A stretch of DNA of 64,000 nucleotides from Selenomonas sp. ND2010. GTDB lineage: Bacteria; Bacillota; Negativicutes; Selenomonadales; Selenomonadaceae. Shown piece after piece: positions 17,899 to 26,347 of the stretch; the stretch's first letter is position 1, and each line of letters starts with the position of its first letter. The notes beneath the pieces are model-generated. The model made no database searches, was not told the DNA's origin, and was given only the letters and a program-made list of their open reading frames with translations. Position numbers and translations under genes: made by a program. The stretch lies in NCBI RefSeq assembly GCF_000702005.1, contig NZ_JNKI01000009.1:38745-102744 (forward strand), given 5' to 3'.

Positions 17899-18681
17899 AT
17901 GGTCAATACGTTAGGTTCACTTATTATAATTGGTTTTATCCTAGTAATGGGGGCTAGATGGCTTTCTAAGCGGCAGCAAAATTCTTGGGATGAGGATGAA
18001 TTGGTAGATTCTGCGAATCAGCTTAAAGCCGAAATTGAACGGTCGGCAGATGCGGTAATTAAACGGATGGGAAGTCATATCAGCCATCTGGAACAGCTCT
18101 TGCAGCAGGCTGAAGTTCGCAATCGTGAGCTGGAGGCGCAGCTAGCGGAGGCTCGTCAACTTGCAATGTCGCTGGAGCAACAGGGACGGCAGCTCGATGA
18201 ACAAATTCTGACTGCTAAGCAGACAGCACAGGAGCTTTCCGTGCGCTGGCAGAATCCGCCAGTTATGCCGATGATGTCTCCCGCGACAATGACGCCGGCT
18301 GTAGCAGTGCAGCAGCCGCCATTGATGCAGCATCCAGTTGCGTCCGTTGAACGTGTCGATGCGCAGGATTTTGCCGCTGTTTTGCAAAAGTCCATTGAGC
18401 GCGAGGAGCAGGAAGTTCATGCTTCGCATGTAATGGGTGAACATCAGGCTGCTGGCTTGGCTGAAGCAATGAACCATCGTGTGGCTGAGGTTGAGGCGGA
18501 TTTGGAAGACACGTCAGCTGCCCCTCAAGAAGAGCAGGAAGAGGGGATGTCCCAGAATGCTGCTAAGGCGAGGGCTTTACTGTTGAGCGGTTATTCGGTA
18601 GAGGAAACAGCTCGTGAAACGGGAATTGGAAAGGGCGCTATTGAACTCCTTCGCGAGATGAATCGTCGAGAATTGGAATAA
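17899..18681 (+). CDS. DUF6115-type membrane-anchored coiled-coil protein (SwrB-like position)
   Basis: 260 residues. An N-terminal membrane helix (~4-20, LIIIGFILVMGARWL) is followed by a long coiled coil (~35-110, HISHLEQLLQQAEVRN). A Pro/Met/Gln-rich linker comes next, then a C-terminal helix-turn-helix-like motif (ARALLLSGYSVEETARET). This is the layout of DUF6115 proteins, and like SwrB of Bacillus it lies just after the flagellar sigma factor block. SwrB promotes export-gate maturation; whether this protein does is inference. AGGAGG is 14 bases before the ATG, somewhat far. It is the last gene of the operon. Confidence 0.75.
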   Translation: MVNTLGSLIIIGFILVMGARWLSKRQQNSWDEDELVDSANQLKAEIERSADAVIKRMGSHISHLEQLLQQAEVRNRELEAQLAEARQLAMSLEQQGRQLDEQILTAKQTAQELSVRWQNPPVMPMMSPATMTPAVAVQQPPLMQHPVASVERVDAQDFAAVLQKSIEREEQEVHASHVMGEHQAAGLAEAMNHRVAEVEADLEDTSAAPQEEQEEGMSQNAAKARALLLSGYSVEETARETGIGKGAIELLREMNRRELE

Positions 18682-18682
18682 G

Positions 18683-18725
18683 AAGAGGCTATGACAAATG
18701 CAAACGCTTTTGTCATAGCCTCTTT
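18683..18725. terminator. Bidirectional terminator between motility operon and trpD
   Basis: A perfect 16-bp inverted repeat, AAGAGGCTATGACAAA and its complement, with a ~10-base loop. It lies between the DUF6115 stop and the converging trpD stop. The A-rich and T-rich flanks serve both directions. Confidence 0.93.
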
Positions 18726-18731
18726 CGTTAT

Positions 18732-19748
18732 TCAGGCATTGGAAAGCTGACGGAATTCTTCTAGTTTTTTCCTTGCAGCGCCGGAAGCGATGAGTTCACG
18801 AGCTTTTTCGATGCCAGCCTTTATGCTGTCGGCTTTTCCACCAACGTAGATAGCAGCACCGGCATTTAACAGCACGATGTCGGTTTTCGGACCAGTAGCG
18901 CCAGTTAAGATGTCCAGGGTTACTTGGGCGTTTTCAGCTGGGGAACCACCGCGAATGTCGGTTTTTTGGCAACGGGCAAAGCCGAATTCTTCTGGTGTAA
19001 CTTCGTAGCGGCGGAACCAGCCATTGCGGAATTCACAGACGCTGGTGGGAGCACTTAAGGAAAATTCATCCAGGCAATCTTGACCGTAGATAACCATGCC
19101 AGTTTTTACGCCCAAGGATAACATGACTTTGGCGAGTGGTTCGAGAAGGTATTCGTCATAAACGCCTAAAATCATATGAGTCGGATGGGCTGGATTGGTC
19201 AGGGGACCCAAAATGTTAAAAACCGTGCGGATGCCCAATTCTTTGCGAATGGCTCCGACGTATTTCATGGAGCTGTGATATTTCTGGGCGAACATGAAGC
19301 AGAGACCGATTTCCTTTAATTCCTGCACAGCTTTTTCTGGTGGTTGGTCTAGATTGATGCCTAGTGCTTCAAGGCAATCTGCGGCACCACATTGGGAAGA
19401 GGCAGCCCGGTTGCCATGCTTGGCAACTTTGATACCAGCGGCAGCGATAATCATCGCTGCTGTAGTGGAGATATTGATGCTGTGCGCATGATCCCCACCA
19501 GTGCCGACAATATCCAGGACATCCATATCGTGGGGAACCTTTAGGGCATGGTCACGCATAGCTGCTGCAGATCCGGATATTTCTTCAATGGTTTCTGCTT
19601 TGGTGCTTTTCGTTGAGAGTGCGGAAAGATAGGCAGCATTTTGAATTTGAGACGTTTCCCCATTCATGATTTCGTTCATGACGGTATAGGCTTCCTGATA
19701 GGAAAGATCTTTTTTACTGACTATTTTTTCAATGGCTTCTTTAATCAT
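18732..19748 (-). CDS. trpD: Anthranilate phosphoribosyltransferase TrpD
   Basis: 338 residues, normal length. It joins anthranilate to PRPP in tryptophan synthesis. The PRPP site GTGGDHAHS, the NISTTAA stretch, [19 protein letters not shown] and the metal-binding QDCLDEFS are all present. So are Arg in [19 protein letters not shown] and other anthranilate contacts, and the enzyme should be active. The start has GAGGTG 7-8 bases upstream on the minus strand. No other trp gene is near: it stands alone, convergent with the motility operon and divergent from tRNA genes. A thymidine-phosphorylase-like paralogue is less likely given these motifs. Confidence 0.93.
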   Translation of the reverse strand: MIKEAIEKIVSKKDLSYQEAYTVMNEIMNGETSQIQNAAYLSALSTKSTKAETIEEISGSAAAMRDHALKVPHDMDVLDIVGTGGDHAHSINISTTAAMIIAAAGIKVAKHGNRAASSQCGAADCLEALGINLDQPPEKAVQELKEIGLCFMFAQKYHSSMKYVGAIRKELGIRTVFNILGPLTNPAHPTHMILGVYDEYLLEPLAKVMLSLGVKTGMVIYGQDCLDEFSLSAPTSVCEFRNGWFRRYEVTPEEFGFARCQKTDIRGGSPAENAQVTLDILTGATGPKTDIVLLNAGAAIYVGGKADSIKAGIEKARELIASGAARKKLEEFRQLSNA

Positions 19749-19791
19749 GCGTACTCACCTCAAAAACAAATTTATTACATTATTAAATTAA

Positions 19792-19820
19792 ACAGTATCA
19801 TTTAACTGTAATATTGTCAA
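19792..19820 (-). promoter_or_regulatory. Promoter of trpD with an inverted repeat over the spacer
   Basis: On the minus strand TTGACA (19820-19815) is followed after 17 bases by TACTGT (19797-19792). Inside lies ACAGT-N8-ACTGT, an inverted repeat that could be an operator. The -35 is perfect; the -10 is poor. Confidence 0.5.
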
Positions 19821-19858
19821 CTTGGTTCTGGGAAAAGGAAATAAAATTTAAATAATCG

Positions 19859-19887
19859 TTGACAAGAAGGGCAGTTTTGGATATACT
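19859..19887 (+). promoter_or_regulatory. Promoter of the tRNA-Pro/tRNA-Arg unit
   Basis: TTGACA (19859-19864), a 17-base spacer, then TATACT (19882-19887), 14 bases before the first mature tRNA base. A near-consensus vegetative promoter. Confidence 0.9.
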
Positions 19888-19901
19888 ATACAAGTGGTCT
19901 A

Positions 19902-19978
19902 CGGGATGTAGCGCAGTTTGGTAGCGCGCCTGCTTTGGGAGCAGGATGTCGCAGGTTCGAATCCTGTCATCCCGACCA
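19902..19978 (+). tRNA. tRNA-Pro (anticodon TGG)
   Basis: 77 bases including encoded CCA. Acceptor arms CGGGATG and CATCCCG pair fully; the anticodon stem CCTGC/GCAGG encloses TTTGGGA with anticodon TGG. The T arm GCAGGTTCGAATCCTGT is standard. It shares a transcript with the next tRNA. Confidence 0.97.
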
Positions 19979-19988
19979 TTATTTTATT

Positions 19989-20065
<77 letters not shown>

Positions 20066-20076
20066 AAGGATTATTG

Positions 20077-20101
20077 CTCCGAGGGGTCCTCGGAGTTTTT
20101 T
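20077..20101 (+). terminator. Terminator after the tRNA pair
   Basis: CTCCGAGG-ggt-CCTCGGAG, an 8-bp perfect stem with 3-base loop, followed by TTTTTT. It ends the tRNA-Pro/tRNA-Arg transcript. Confidence 0.95.
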
Positions 20102-20216
20102 GTATTATAAGTGTTAAAGTCAGCAAGTGTTTTCAGAAGCCCGGATGCCTCGTTGTATTCGAGCTTTTTCCATAGGCACAGAAGGAACTATCGATGAGGG
20201 AATGGGGAAAAACAGC

Positions 20217-20245
20217 TTGCTAATCCAGACTTTAAACGGTAATAT
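20217..20245 (+). promoter_or_regulatory. Probable promoter of the FIST-GGDEF gene
   Basis: TTGCTA (20217-20222), 17-base spacer, TAATAT (20240-20245), about 70 bases before the start codon. The rest of the 250-base gap from 20066 shows the tRNA terminator and no other gene. Confidence 0.55.
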
Positions 20246-20317
20246 GATAGTGACGTATCATATATTTGCGAGTAAATAAAGTAAGTGTTTTTGTTACTGG
20301 TTAAGGGTTGAAATAAA

Positions 20318-22072
20318 ATGAAACAGATTCCTTTTTCGATTCAAAAGCGTCAGGAACTTCAGGACTGTATTGAAAAAGTAAAACAAGAAGCCCGGTCCAT
20401 GCGCCGGGTATCCTGTGTGATGGTCTCTATTTTCATGGATACGGCAAATGAGCGAATGTTGATGGAGATGCAGCGGACAATTTCGGCCTCGTTTCCAGAA
20501 GCGCAGATTGTTGGTGCCGTATCTACAGGAGAAATTGTAAATGGACGTTTAATCGAGCATAATATTGTAGTCAATTTTACCTTGTTTGAATGCTCGGAAG
20601 TTCGAGTCATGTCTTACGATTTCCGGCAGATGTCCAGTGAACAGGCTGGTAAGGATTTGTTGGCGATATTAAATGCGGACAAAAACGTGGCAGCGGTTGA
20701 GGTAATTTCGGCGGGGTTCCATCTCGATATCAATCCGTTCTTCCGAGAAGCTTCAAAATCAAGGGAAGAGATTGTTTTCTTTGGTGGTTTGGCTGATGAT
20801 GGAAGCTTGGGGCAAAATGGAATGGTTTTTGCTCAGAATACGAATCTTCGCCATGGCGTAGCAGTAGCGGTTTTCAGTGGGGATAAGCTTCATGTGGAAG
20901 CTAGCTCGAGTTTTGGCTGGAAACCGTTGGGGCGCAGCATGACGGTTACCAAGATGGATGGAGAATATTGCCTGCAGGAATTGGATGGACAGCCGGCATT
21001 GGATATCTTCAACCGATATTTGGGGATCGCAAACGATGAAAAATTCTTGGTCGAAGCGCTGACTTTCCCGTTTTATTTTGAGCGTCATGGCGTGGTTTTG
21101 GCGCGTCACCCACGCCGGTGCCGCGAAGATGGCGGCATCATGTTTGGCGCAGATATTCGTCAAGGAGAGGAAGTGCGCCTGGCTTATGGCGATCCGGGGG
21201 ATATTATCGAGAACGCCCTGGTATTGCAGGGGAAGCTGGCGTCGTTTCAGCCGGAAGCAATTTTTGTTGTAAGCTGTGTAGCGCGCTGGATGCTATTAGG
21301 CAGCGATACGGAACAGGAATTATCCATTACGCGGGATTTGGCCCCGTCCTCTGGATTTTATGCCTATGGAGAGTTCATGCGCATTCAGAATGGCGAAATC
21401 ATGGTATCCAACATGACGCTGGTAACGATTGGGATGCGTGAGGGACTCAAGACTGGTGTGAATCCGCCGTTGGTGGTGACGCCGCCAAAACTCAAGAAAC
21501 ATCGATCCATTATGGCGCATTTGGTGCATTTTATCGAGACGACTACGCAGGAACTGGAGGCGTCGAATTCTAAGTTGAAGCGCTTGGCACAGCTTGATCG
21601 CTTGACAGGTCTATACAACCGCGGGGAGACGGAATTGCGGCTGCGACGCATGATGAAGGCTGCAGCGCTCAATGCCCATCCGCTCTCGATACTCATGATG
21701 GATGTCGATGATTTCAAGGGAATCAACGACACGTATGGCCATGCGGCGGGAGATGCGACCATCAAGGCGATTGCGGATATCCTGCGTGCTTCGACCCGCA
21801 AGGATGATGATGCTCCAGGGAGATGGGGCGGTGACGAATTCTTTGTGGTGTTCTATGATATGGATCAAGAAAACTTGCGGGAGGTCGCGGAACGCATCCG
21901 TCGGAAAGTTGCTGACTTGGATATCTTGACGGATGGTGGGAAGGTAACGACTAGCATTGGGGTGGTTACGGCGCACCCGGAAGATACCGTAGACAGCCTT
22001 TGCCGTCGAGTAGACCGGGCTTTGTATGAGGCGAAGCGCACCGTAGGGAAAAATACCGTGGTCATGCTATAA
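20318..22072 (+). CDS. FIST sensor domain fused to GGDEF diguanylate cyclase
   Basis: 584 residues, with no membrane helix, so cytoplasmic. Residues ~25-225 match the FIST N domain (VGAVSTGEIVNGRLIEHN, VISAGFHLD, FFGGLADDG), and ~230-385 the FIST C domain. A helical linker (~400-425, HFIETTTQELEASNSKLK) leads into GGDEF, with LDRLTGLYNR, MMDVDDFKGINDTYGH and the intact catalytic GGDEF at 504-508. It should make c-di-GMP from two GTP. FIST domains are thought to bind small ligands such as amino acids. An RxxD I-site is not in the exact usual register (RKDDDAPGRW), so feedback inhibition is unsure. It stands alone between tRNAs and a transporter. Confidence 0.92.
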   Translation: MKQIPFSIQKRQELQDCIEKVKQEARSMRRVSCVMVSIFMDTANERMLMEMQRTISASFPEAQIVGAVSTGEIVNGRLIEHNIVVNFTLFECSEVRVMSYDFRQMSSEQAGKDLLAILNADKNVAAVEVISAGFHLDINPFFREASKSREEIVFFGGLADDGSLGQNGMVFAQNTNLRHGVAVAVFSGDKLHVEASSSFGWKPLGRSMTVTKMDGEYCLQELDGQPALDIFNRYLGIANDEKFLVEALTFPFYFERHGVVLARHPRRCREDGGIMFGADIRQGEEVRLAYGDPGDIIENALVLQGKLASFQPEAIFVVSCVARWMLLGSDTEQELSITRDLAPSSGFYAYGEFMRIQNGEIMVSNMTLVTIGMREGLKTGVNPPLVVTPPKLKKHRSIMAHLVHFIETTTQELEASNSKLKRLAQLDRLTGLYNRGETELRLRRMMKAAALNAHPLSILMMDVDDFKGINDTYGHAAGDATIKAIADILRASTRKDDDAPGRWGGDEFFVVFYDMDQENLREVAERIRRKVADLDILTDGGKVTTSIGVVTAHPEDTVDSLCRRVDRALYEAKRTVGKNTVVML

Positions 22073-22087
22073 ATCGTGGGGATGGTC

Positions 22088-22117
22088 TTGCTATTTTTGT
22101 CTTTGGTATGGTAAGAT
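22088..22117 (+). promoter_or_regulatory. Probable promoter of the ArsB/NhaD-type transporter
   Basis: TTGCTA (22088-22093), 18-base spacer, TAAGAT (22112-22117). It starts 16 bases after the cyclase stop. A transcript from here would run through the hairpin at 22143-22180 before the coding region. Confidence 0.45.
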
Positions 22118-22142
22118 ATTCCTGCAATTGAATTTGAATCTT

Positions 22143-22180
22143 GGCGGAGTCTGGTCACCACGGGCTCCGTCTATTTTTTT
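22143..22180 (+). terminator. Terminator-like hairpin in the leader of the transporter gene (possible attenuator)
   Basis: GGCGGAG pairs with CTCCGTC (7 bp, one G-T) around a loop that itself contains GGT-c-ACC. TATTTTTTT follows. It may simply end the cyclase transcript. It also lies downstream of the best promoter candidate and only 42 bases before the transporter start, which would make it a leader terminator controlling that gene. I do not recognise a named riboswitch. Confidence 0.6.
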
Positions 22181-22221
22181 CGGAAGCCTGTGGAATTGTC
22201 AAGGCAAAAAGGAGGCATAAA

Positions 22222-23499
22222 ATGGAAGTTTTAGCAGGTATTATTTTTATTTTGATGTATGTGGTGATTGTATCGGAAAAGATACACCGTACGGTTGCCG
22301 CTATGCTTGGTGCAACACTGATGGTTTTGTTAGGCATCATGAGCCAGGAAACTGCTTTGCATCATGTGGATTTCAACACGCTGGGCTTGCTGGTCGGTAT
22401 GATGGTGTTGGTCGGGGTGACAAGCCATACGGGATTGTTTGACTACGTTGCTATCAAGGCGGCAAAAGTAGCGAAGGCGGAACCAAAACGCATTTTGGTA
22501 TATCTTGGTCTCATTACGGCTGTTTTTTCGGCGTTCCTTGATAATGTTACGACCGTTTTGCTGATGGTGCCAGTTACCTTTAGCATCACGCAGAAGCTGC
22601 ACATCAATCCGATTCCGTTTCTGCTGACGCAGATCATTGCATCGAATGTTGGTGGTACAGCAACGCTTATTGGTGATCCGCCGAATATTATGATTGGCAG
22701 TGCGATAAAAGAATTGACCTTTATGGCGTTTATTGAGAATTTGGCACCGATTGCCCTTATCAATCTGGTGGTGGTAATTTTCCTGGTGGAGGTCATTTAT
22801 CGCAACAAGATGAATACGAAACCGGAACTGCAGGCTGAACTCATGCAGATGGATGAGAAAAAATCCCTTAAAGACCGTGGCCTTTTGGTTCGTTCGTTGT
22901 TTGTGCTGACGCTGGTCATTCTGGGCTTCTTTACCCATTCGATTACCCATATCGAATCTTCGATGATTGCGCTGGCTGGCGGTTTCCTGCTGCTCCTTTT
23001 GGCGGGTGGGAGCCATCATCTGGTCGAAAAGACGATGAAGTCGGTAGAGTGGGCTACCATCTTCTTCTTCATCGGTCTGTTTATCGCTGTTGGCGGCCTC
23101 ATCGAAACGGGTATTATCGGCAGTTTGGCCAAACAGGCCGTAGAGCTTACGGGCGGCGATGTAACGAAAACTTCGTTGCTGGTTTTGTGGCTCAGTGCGC
23201 TGGTGTCCTCTGTATTGGATAATATCCCGTTTGTCGCTACCATGATTCCGCTTATTCAGGATATGGGAAATATGGGGGTTAGCAACCTCGAACCTATTTG
23301 GTGGAGCTTGGCGCTGGGAGCCTGCCTGGGCGGCAATGGAACATTGGTAGGCGCTTCTGCTAACCTCATTGTGGCTGGTTTAGCGGCGGAACGCGGGGTA
23401 AAAATTACCTTTATCAATTATTTTAAAATCGGATTTCCTATCATGCTCTTGACGATTGTACTGTCAACGGTGTATGTTTATATCCGGTACTTGATTTAA
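22222..23499 (+). CDS. ArsB/NhaD (SLC13-like) family ion transporter
   Basis: About 425 residues with roughly eleven membrane helices. Two inverted-repeat signatures of the ion transporter superfamily are clear: NVGGTATLIGDPPNIMIG in the first half and GGNGTLVGASANLIVAG in the second. Each follows an FLDNVTTVLLMVP or VLDNIPFVATMIP helix. Such proteins move arsenite, Na+ (against H+) or small carboxylates; the sequence alone does not choose among these. The absence of nearby arsR or arsA argues against a dedicated arsenite role. The ATG at 22222 has a perfect AAAGGAGG site; the open frame further upstream is not used. A single-gene unit ended by a strong terminator. Confidence 0.88.
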   Translation: MEVLAGIIFILMYVVIVSEKIHRTVAAMLGATLMVLLGIMSQETALHHVDFNTLGLLVGMMVLVGVTSHTGLFDYVAIKAAKVAKAEPKRILVYLGLITAVFSAFLDNVTTVLLMVPVTFSITQKLHINPIPFLLTQIIASNVGGTATLIGDPPNIMIGSAIKELTFMAFIENLAPIALINLVVVIFLVEVIYRNKMNTKPELQAELMQMDEKKSLKDRGLLVRSLFVLTLVILGFFTHSITHIESSMIALAGGFLLLLLAGGSHHLVEKTMKSVEWATIFFFIGLFIAVGGLIETGIIGSLAKQAVELTGGDVTKTSLLVLWLSALVSSVLDNIPFVATMIPLIQDMGNMGVSNLEPIWWSLALGACLGGNGTLVGASANLIVAGLAAERGVKITFINYFKIGFPIMLLTIVLSTVYVYIRYLI

Positions 23500-23510
23500 T
23501 CTGCTGATGA

Positions 23511-23542
23511 AAGTTGCGGAATCAAATTCCGCAACTTTTTTT
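23511..23542 (+). terminator. Terminator after the transporter gene
   Basis: AAGTTGCGGAAT-caa-ATTCCGCAACTT, a perfect 12-bp stem followed by a T-run. Very strong intrinsic terminator 11 bases past the stop. Confidence 0.96.
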
Positions 23543-23622
23543 GTTTGGATTTTGCCTTGGCGGGCAGGAATCCGGGAGTAGGACAAGAATAGTAAGGATG
23601 ATAATGGTTTGGAGGGGTCCTT

Positions 23623-23895
23623 TTGGCAAAGTTTAGTGGACGCAGTTCGGGAATATGCTTCCTATTTGTAGTGGTAGGTGCGATTCTGGGAGGAATTATT
23701 GGCCAGCTGTTGATGAATGTGGATGCACTTTCGGGATTAATGCCGTATTTGGTGGCGACGTATCCTGTTTTCGATGTGAAGCCCTTTACCATTAATCTCT
23801 ATGTGATTCAGTTAACACTGGGGTTGGCATTTGCCCCGAATCTCATGAGTATTTTCGGAATTGTTCTGGCAATTGTACTATTTCGCCGCTATTGA
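23623..23895 (+). CDS. DUF4321 small membrane protein
   Basis: 90 residues starting at TTG after GGAGGGG. Two membrane helices (residues ~10-28 and ~66-86) flank a conserved-looking middle part (DVKPFTINLYVIQLTLGLAF). This is the DUF4321 pattern, a family commonly found just before maf in Firmicutes. Its function is unknown. Only 12 bases separate it from maf, so it is probably the first gene of the maf-radC group. Confidence 0.85.
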   Translation: MAKFSGRSSGICFLFVVVGAILGGIIGQLLMNVDALSGLMPYLVATYPVFDVKPFTINLYVIQLTLGLAFAPNLMSIFGIVLAIVLFRRY

Positions 23896-23907
23896 GAGGG
23901 GAAAGTC

Positions 23908-24498
23908 ATGATTATTTTGGCGTCTGGTTCACCGCGTAGAAAGGAACTTCTGGAACAAGTGGGAGCCAGTTTTGTGGTCTCGGTAAGTGATGCTGCGGAG
24001 GAAAGCAGTGATCGGCTCGAGCCGGAAGAACTGGTGAGAATTAATGCCGTGGCGAAGGCGAAGGCTGTGGCTGCCGAATATCCGGAAAAGCCGGTATTGG
24101 GGGCAGATACGGTGGTTTCGCTTGACGGGCATACGTATGGGAAGCCGTGTGATAAGAATGAGGCTTGCCGCATGTTGGAGAACTTTTCGGGACGGACTCA
24201 TCAGGTATCTACCGGTATAGCCATGGTGGTAAAGGGTGAGATCTATACGGATGTAGTGACCACGAAAGTCACTTTCGGTGCGATGTCCCAAGAGGAGATT
24301 TCCCGTTATGTCGAGACCGGTGAGCCACTGGATAAGGCAGGGGCTTATGCGGTTCAGGGAATAGCGGCGCGTTTTATCGAGAAAATCGAGGGCTCATACT
24401 CCAATGTGGTTGGCTTGCCGTTACATGCAGTCACACAGCTTGCTAGAAAGGCAGGCGTTGATTTGTATGACAATCATGGTGAGGGATTTACCCGTTAA
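23908..24498 (+). CDS. maf: Maf nucleotide pyrophosphatase
   Basis: 196 residues. The N-terminal signature LASGSPRRKELLEQVG and the catalytic-Asp region PVLGADTVVSLDG are intact, as are KNEACRMLENFSGRTHQV and the AYAVQGIAARFIEKIEGSYSNVVGLP region, quoted here only in its core AYAVQG. Maf proteins hydrolyse dTTP, UTP or modified pyrimidine nucleotides to monophosphates and were first linked to septum formation. A GAGGGG ribosome site precedes ATG. The gene overlaps radC by about 30 bases. Confidence 0.94.
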   Translation: MIILASGSPRRKELLEQVGASFVVSVSDAAEESSDRLEPEELVRINAVAKAKAVAAEYPEKPVLGADTVVSLDGHTYGKPCDKNEACRMLENFSGRTHQVSTGIAMVVKGEIYTDVVTTKVTFGAMSQEEISRYVETGEPLDKAGAYAVQGIAARFIEKIEGSYSNVVGLPLHAVTQLARKAGVDLYDNHGEGFTR

Positions 24499-25156
24499 AG
24501 AACGTCCTCGGGAAAAACTATTGGCGGCTGGAGCAGCGGGCCTTAGCAATACAGAGCTATTGGCAGTACTGCTTCGCACGGGGACGAGGGAGAAGTCAGT
24601 CCTTCGGATTGCCGAGGAAGTCTTGGCGTATTACAAAGAGCGGGGACTATTGGCCATTGCCCATATTCCTGCGGCAGAGCTAGCGGCAATTCATGGCGTA
24701 GGGCAGGCGAAAGCCGCTACTATCCTGGCGGCGGTGGAGCTTGGCCGGCGCTTGTCGATGCTGGAGGCTGAATGCGTAGAAGTGGTAAATGGCCCCGAGG
24801 ATGTGGCGCATTTTGCCATGCCCAGGTTCCGGTTTGAACAACGGGAGCATTTTGCGGTTATGCTGCTGAATACCAAAAATCATATTTTGGGACTGCATGA
24901 TGTTTCCGTGGGAAGCTTGCAGGCTTCGGTGGTGCATCCGCGTGAAGTGTTCCGAACGGCGGTAGACTACGCCGCAGCTTCCATGATATTGCTGCACAAT
25001 CACCCGAGTGGCGATCCTACGCCCAGTCATGAAGATATCGCTGTGACAGCGCGGTTAGTCAAAGCGGGGAAAATCATGGATATCCCTGTCCTGGATCATG
25101 TTATCATTGGGCGCAACCGGTATGTCAGCCTGAAAGACAAGGGGTTAATGTCGTAG
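24467..25156 (+). CDS. radC: RadC/YsxA family JAB-domain protein
   Basis: About 229 residues. An N-terminal helix-hairpin-helix part (LAAIHGVGQAKAATILAAVE) is followed by the JAB/MPN+ metalloprotease-like domain. Its full metal motif is LLHNHPSGDPTPSHED. Despite the name, a role in DNA repair is not established. The open frame starts earlier, but the ATG at 24467 with AAGGCAGG upstream gives the normal N-terminus (VRDLPVKERPREKL). It overlaps the maf end, and mreB follows, the order maf-radC-mreB seen in Firmicutes. Confidence 0.93.
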   Translation: MTIMVRDLPVKERPREKLLAAGAAGLSNTELLAVLLRTGTREKSVLRIAEEVLAYYKERGLLAIAHIPAAELAAIHGVGQAKAATILAAVELGRRLSMLEAECVEVVNGPEDVAHFAMPRFRFEQREHFAVMLLNTKNHILGLHDVSVGSLQASVVHPREVFRTAVDYAAASMILLHNHPSGDPTPSHEDIAVTARLVKAGKIMDIPVLDHVIIGRNRYVSLKDKGLMS

Positions 25157-25185
25157 GAGAAAATTGTTATTTCTGGAATTTTTCC

Positions 25186-25215
25186 GTTACAAACTCCTAT
25201 GATTTGTGCTACAAT
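25186..25215 (+). promoter_or_regulatory. Promoter of the mreB cluster
   Basis: GTTACA (25186-25191), 18-base spacer, TACAAT (25210-25215), 92 bases before the mreB start. No terminator is seen after radC, so read-through is also possible. Confidence 0.6.
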
Positions 25216-25306
25216 AAGAGTGCTGTTTTTTTATTTTATGTTGTAAATTTCGCCGGTGCGATATCGTATTGGCTTGTTTTTATTTCGAAGGGAGTTTTTC
25301 GGTAAA

Positions 25307-26347
25307 ATGTGGAGTCTTTTTGGTGGTTTATCTCACGATATGGGCATTGACCTTGGTACGGCAAATACCTTGGTGCATGTAAAAGGCAGAGGTATTGTCC
25401 TGCGTGAGCCGTCGGTTGTTGCCATTAAGAGTGATACGGGCGATGTGTTGGCTGTCGGTGAGGAAGCTAAGCAGATGATTGGCCGTACGCCGGGCAACAT
25501 CATTGCAATTCGCCCGATGAAAGACGGCGTTATTGCCGATTTTGATGTAACGCAGGCCATGCTGAAATACTTCATCCGCAAGGCAATGAATTCGAAATCC
25601 TTTGTTCGTCCGCGCGTTGTCGTTGGTGTTCCTTCCGGTGTTACGGAAGTGGAGAAGCGTGCGGTTATCGATGCCGCCCAGCAGGCAGGCGCTCGCGAAG
25701 CCTACCTGATTGAGGAGCCGATGGCAGCGGCAATTGGTGCAGGCCTTCCGGTTGAGGAAGCGACGGGAAGCATGGTGGTCGATATCGGCGGCGGTACGAC
25801 AGAGATTGCTGTTATCTCGCTGGGCGGTATTGTTACGAGTCGTTCCATCCGCATCGGTGGCGATGAGATGGATTCTGCGATTGTGCAATATATCAAGCGC
25901 ATGTACAATCTCATGATTGGTGAGCGTACGGCTGAGGAAATCAAAATCAGCATCGGCACGGCTATCGTTACGCCGGATACGGACAAGACAATGGATATCC
26001 GTGGCCGCGATTTGGTTAGTGGCCTGCCGAAAACCCTGACGATTCAGGCTCGGGAGATTCGTGATGCGCTCAATGAGCCGATTTACAAGATTATCGATGC
26101 CGTCAAGGGAACGCTGGAGAAAACTCCGCCTGAACTTGCTGCAGACGTCATGGATCATGGCATCATGATGACGGGCGGTGGTGCACTGCTGACGAACCTT
26201 GATAAGCTCCTGTCCCAGGAAACGGGAATGCCGGTTCTGGTATCGGAAGATGCGCTCTCCTGTGTCGGTGAAGGTACGGGTAAATCCTTGGAGAATATTG
26301 AGCTCTTGAAACGTGTAGTAATGACCTCGAAGAAGTTGAGACAATGA
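25307..26347 (+). CDS. mreB: Rod-shape actin homologue MreB
   Basis: 346 residues of the MreB/Mbl family. The actin-fold ATP motifs are visible: [28 protein letters not shown] and [15 protein letters not shown]. It polymerises under the membrane and guides side-wall peptidoglycan synthesis with MreC, MreD, RodA and PBP2, all encoded just downstream. The ATG at 25307 after GGGAG is used; residues upstream in the open frame lack family similarity. It ends in an ATGA overlap with mreC. The N-terminus WSLFGG may act as a membrane anchor. Confidence 0.96.
   Translation: MWSLFGGLSHDMGIDLGTANTLVHVKGRGIVLREPSVVAIKSDTGDVLAVGEEAKQMIGRTPGNIIAIRPMKDGVIADFDVTQAMLKYFIRKAMNSKSFVRPRVVVGVPSGVTEVEKRAVIDAAQQAGAREAYLIEEPMAAAIGAGLPVEEATGSMVVDIGGGTTEIAVISLGGIVTSRSIRIGGDEMDSAIVQYIKRMYNLMIGERTAEEIKISIGTAIVTPDTDKTMDIRGRDLVSGLPKTLTIQAREIRDALNEPIYKIIDAVKGTLEKTPPELAADVMDHGIMMTGGGALLTNLDKLLSQETGMPVLVSEDALSCVGEGTGKSLENIELLKRVVMTSKKLRQ

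Noticed and set aside
22143..22180. A named riboswitch (for example fluoride or guanidine) before the transporter
   Set aside because: The leader between promoter and hairpin is too short and lacks any consensus I can recognise; kept only as a possible attenuator.
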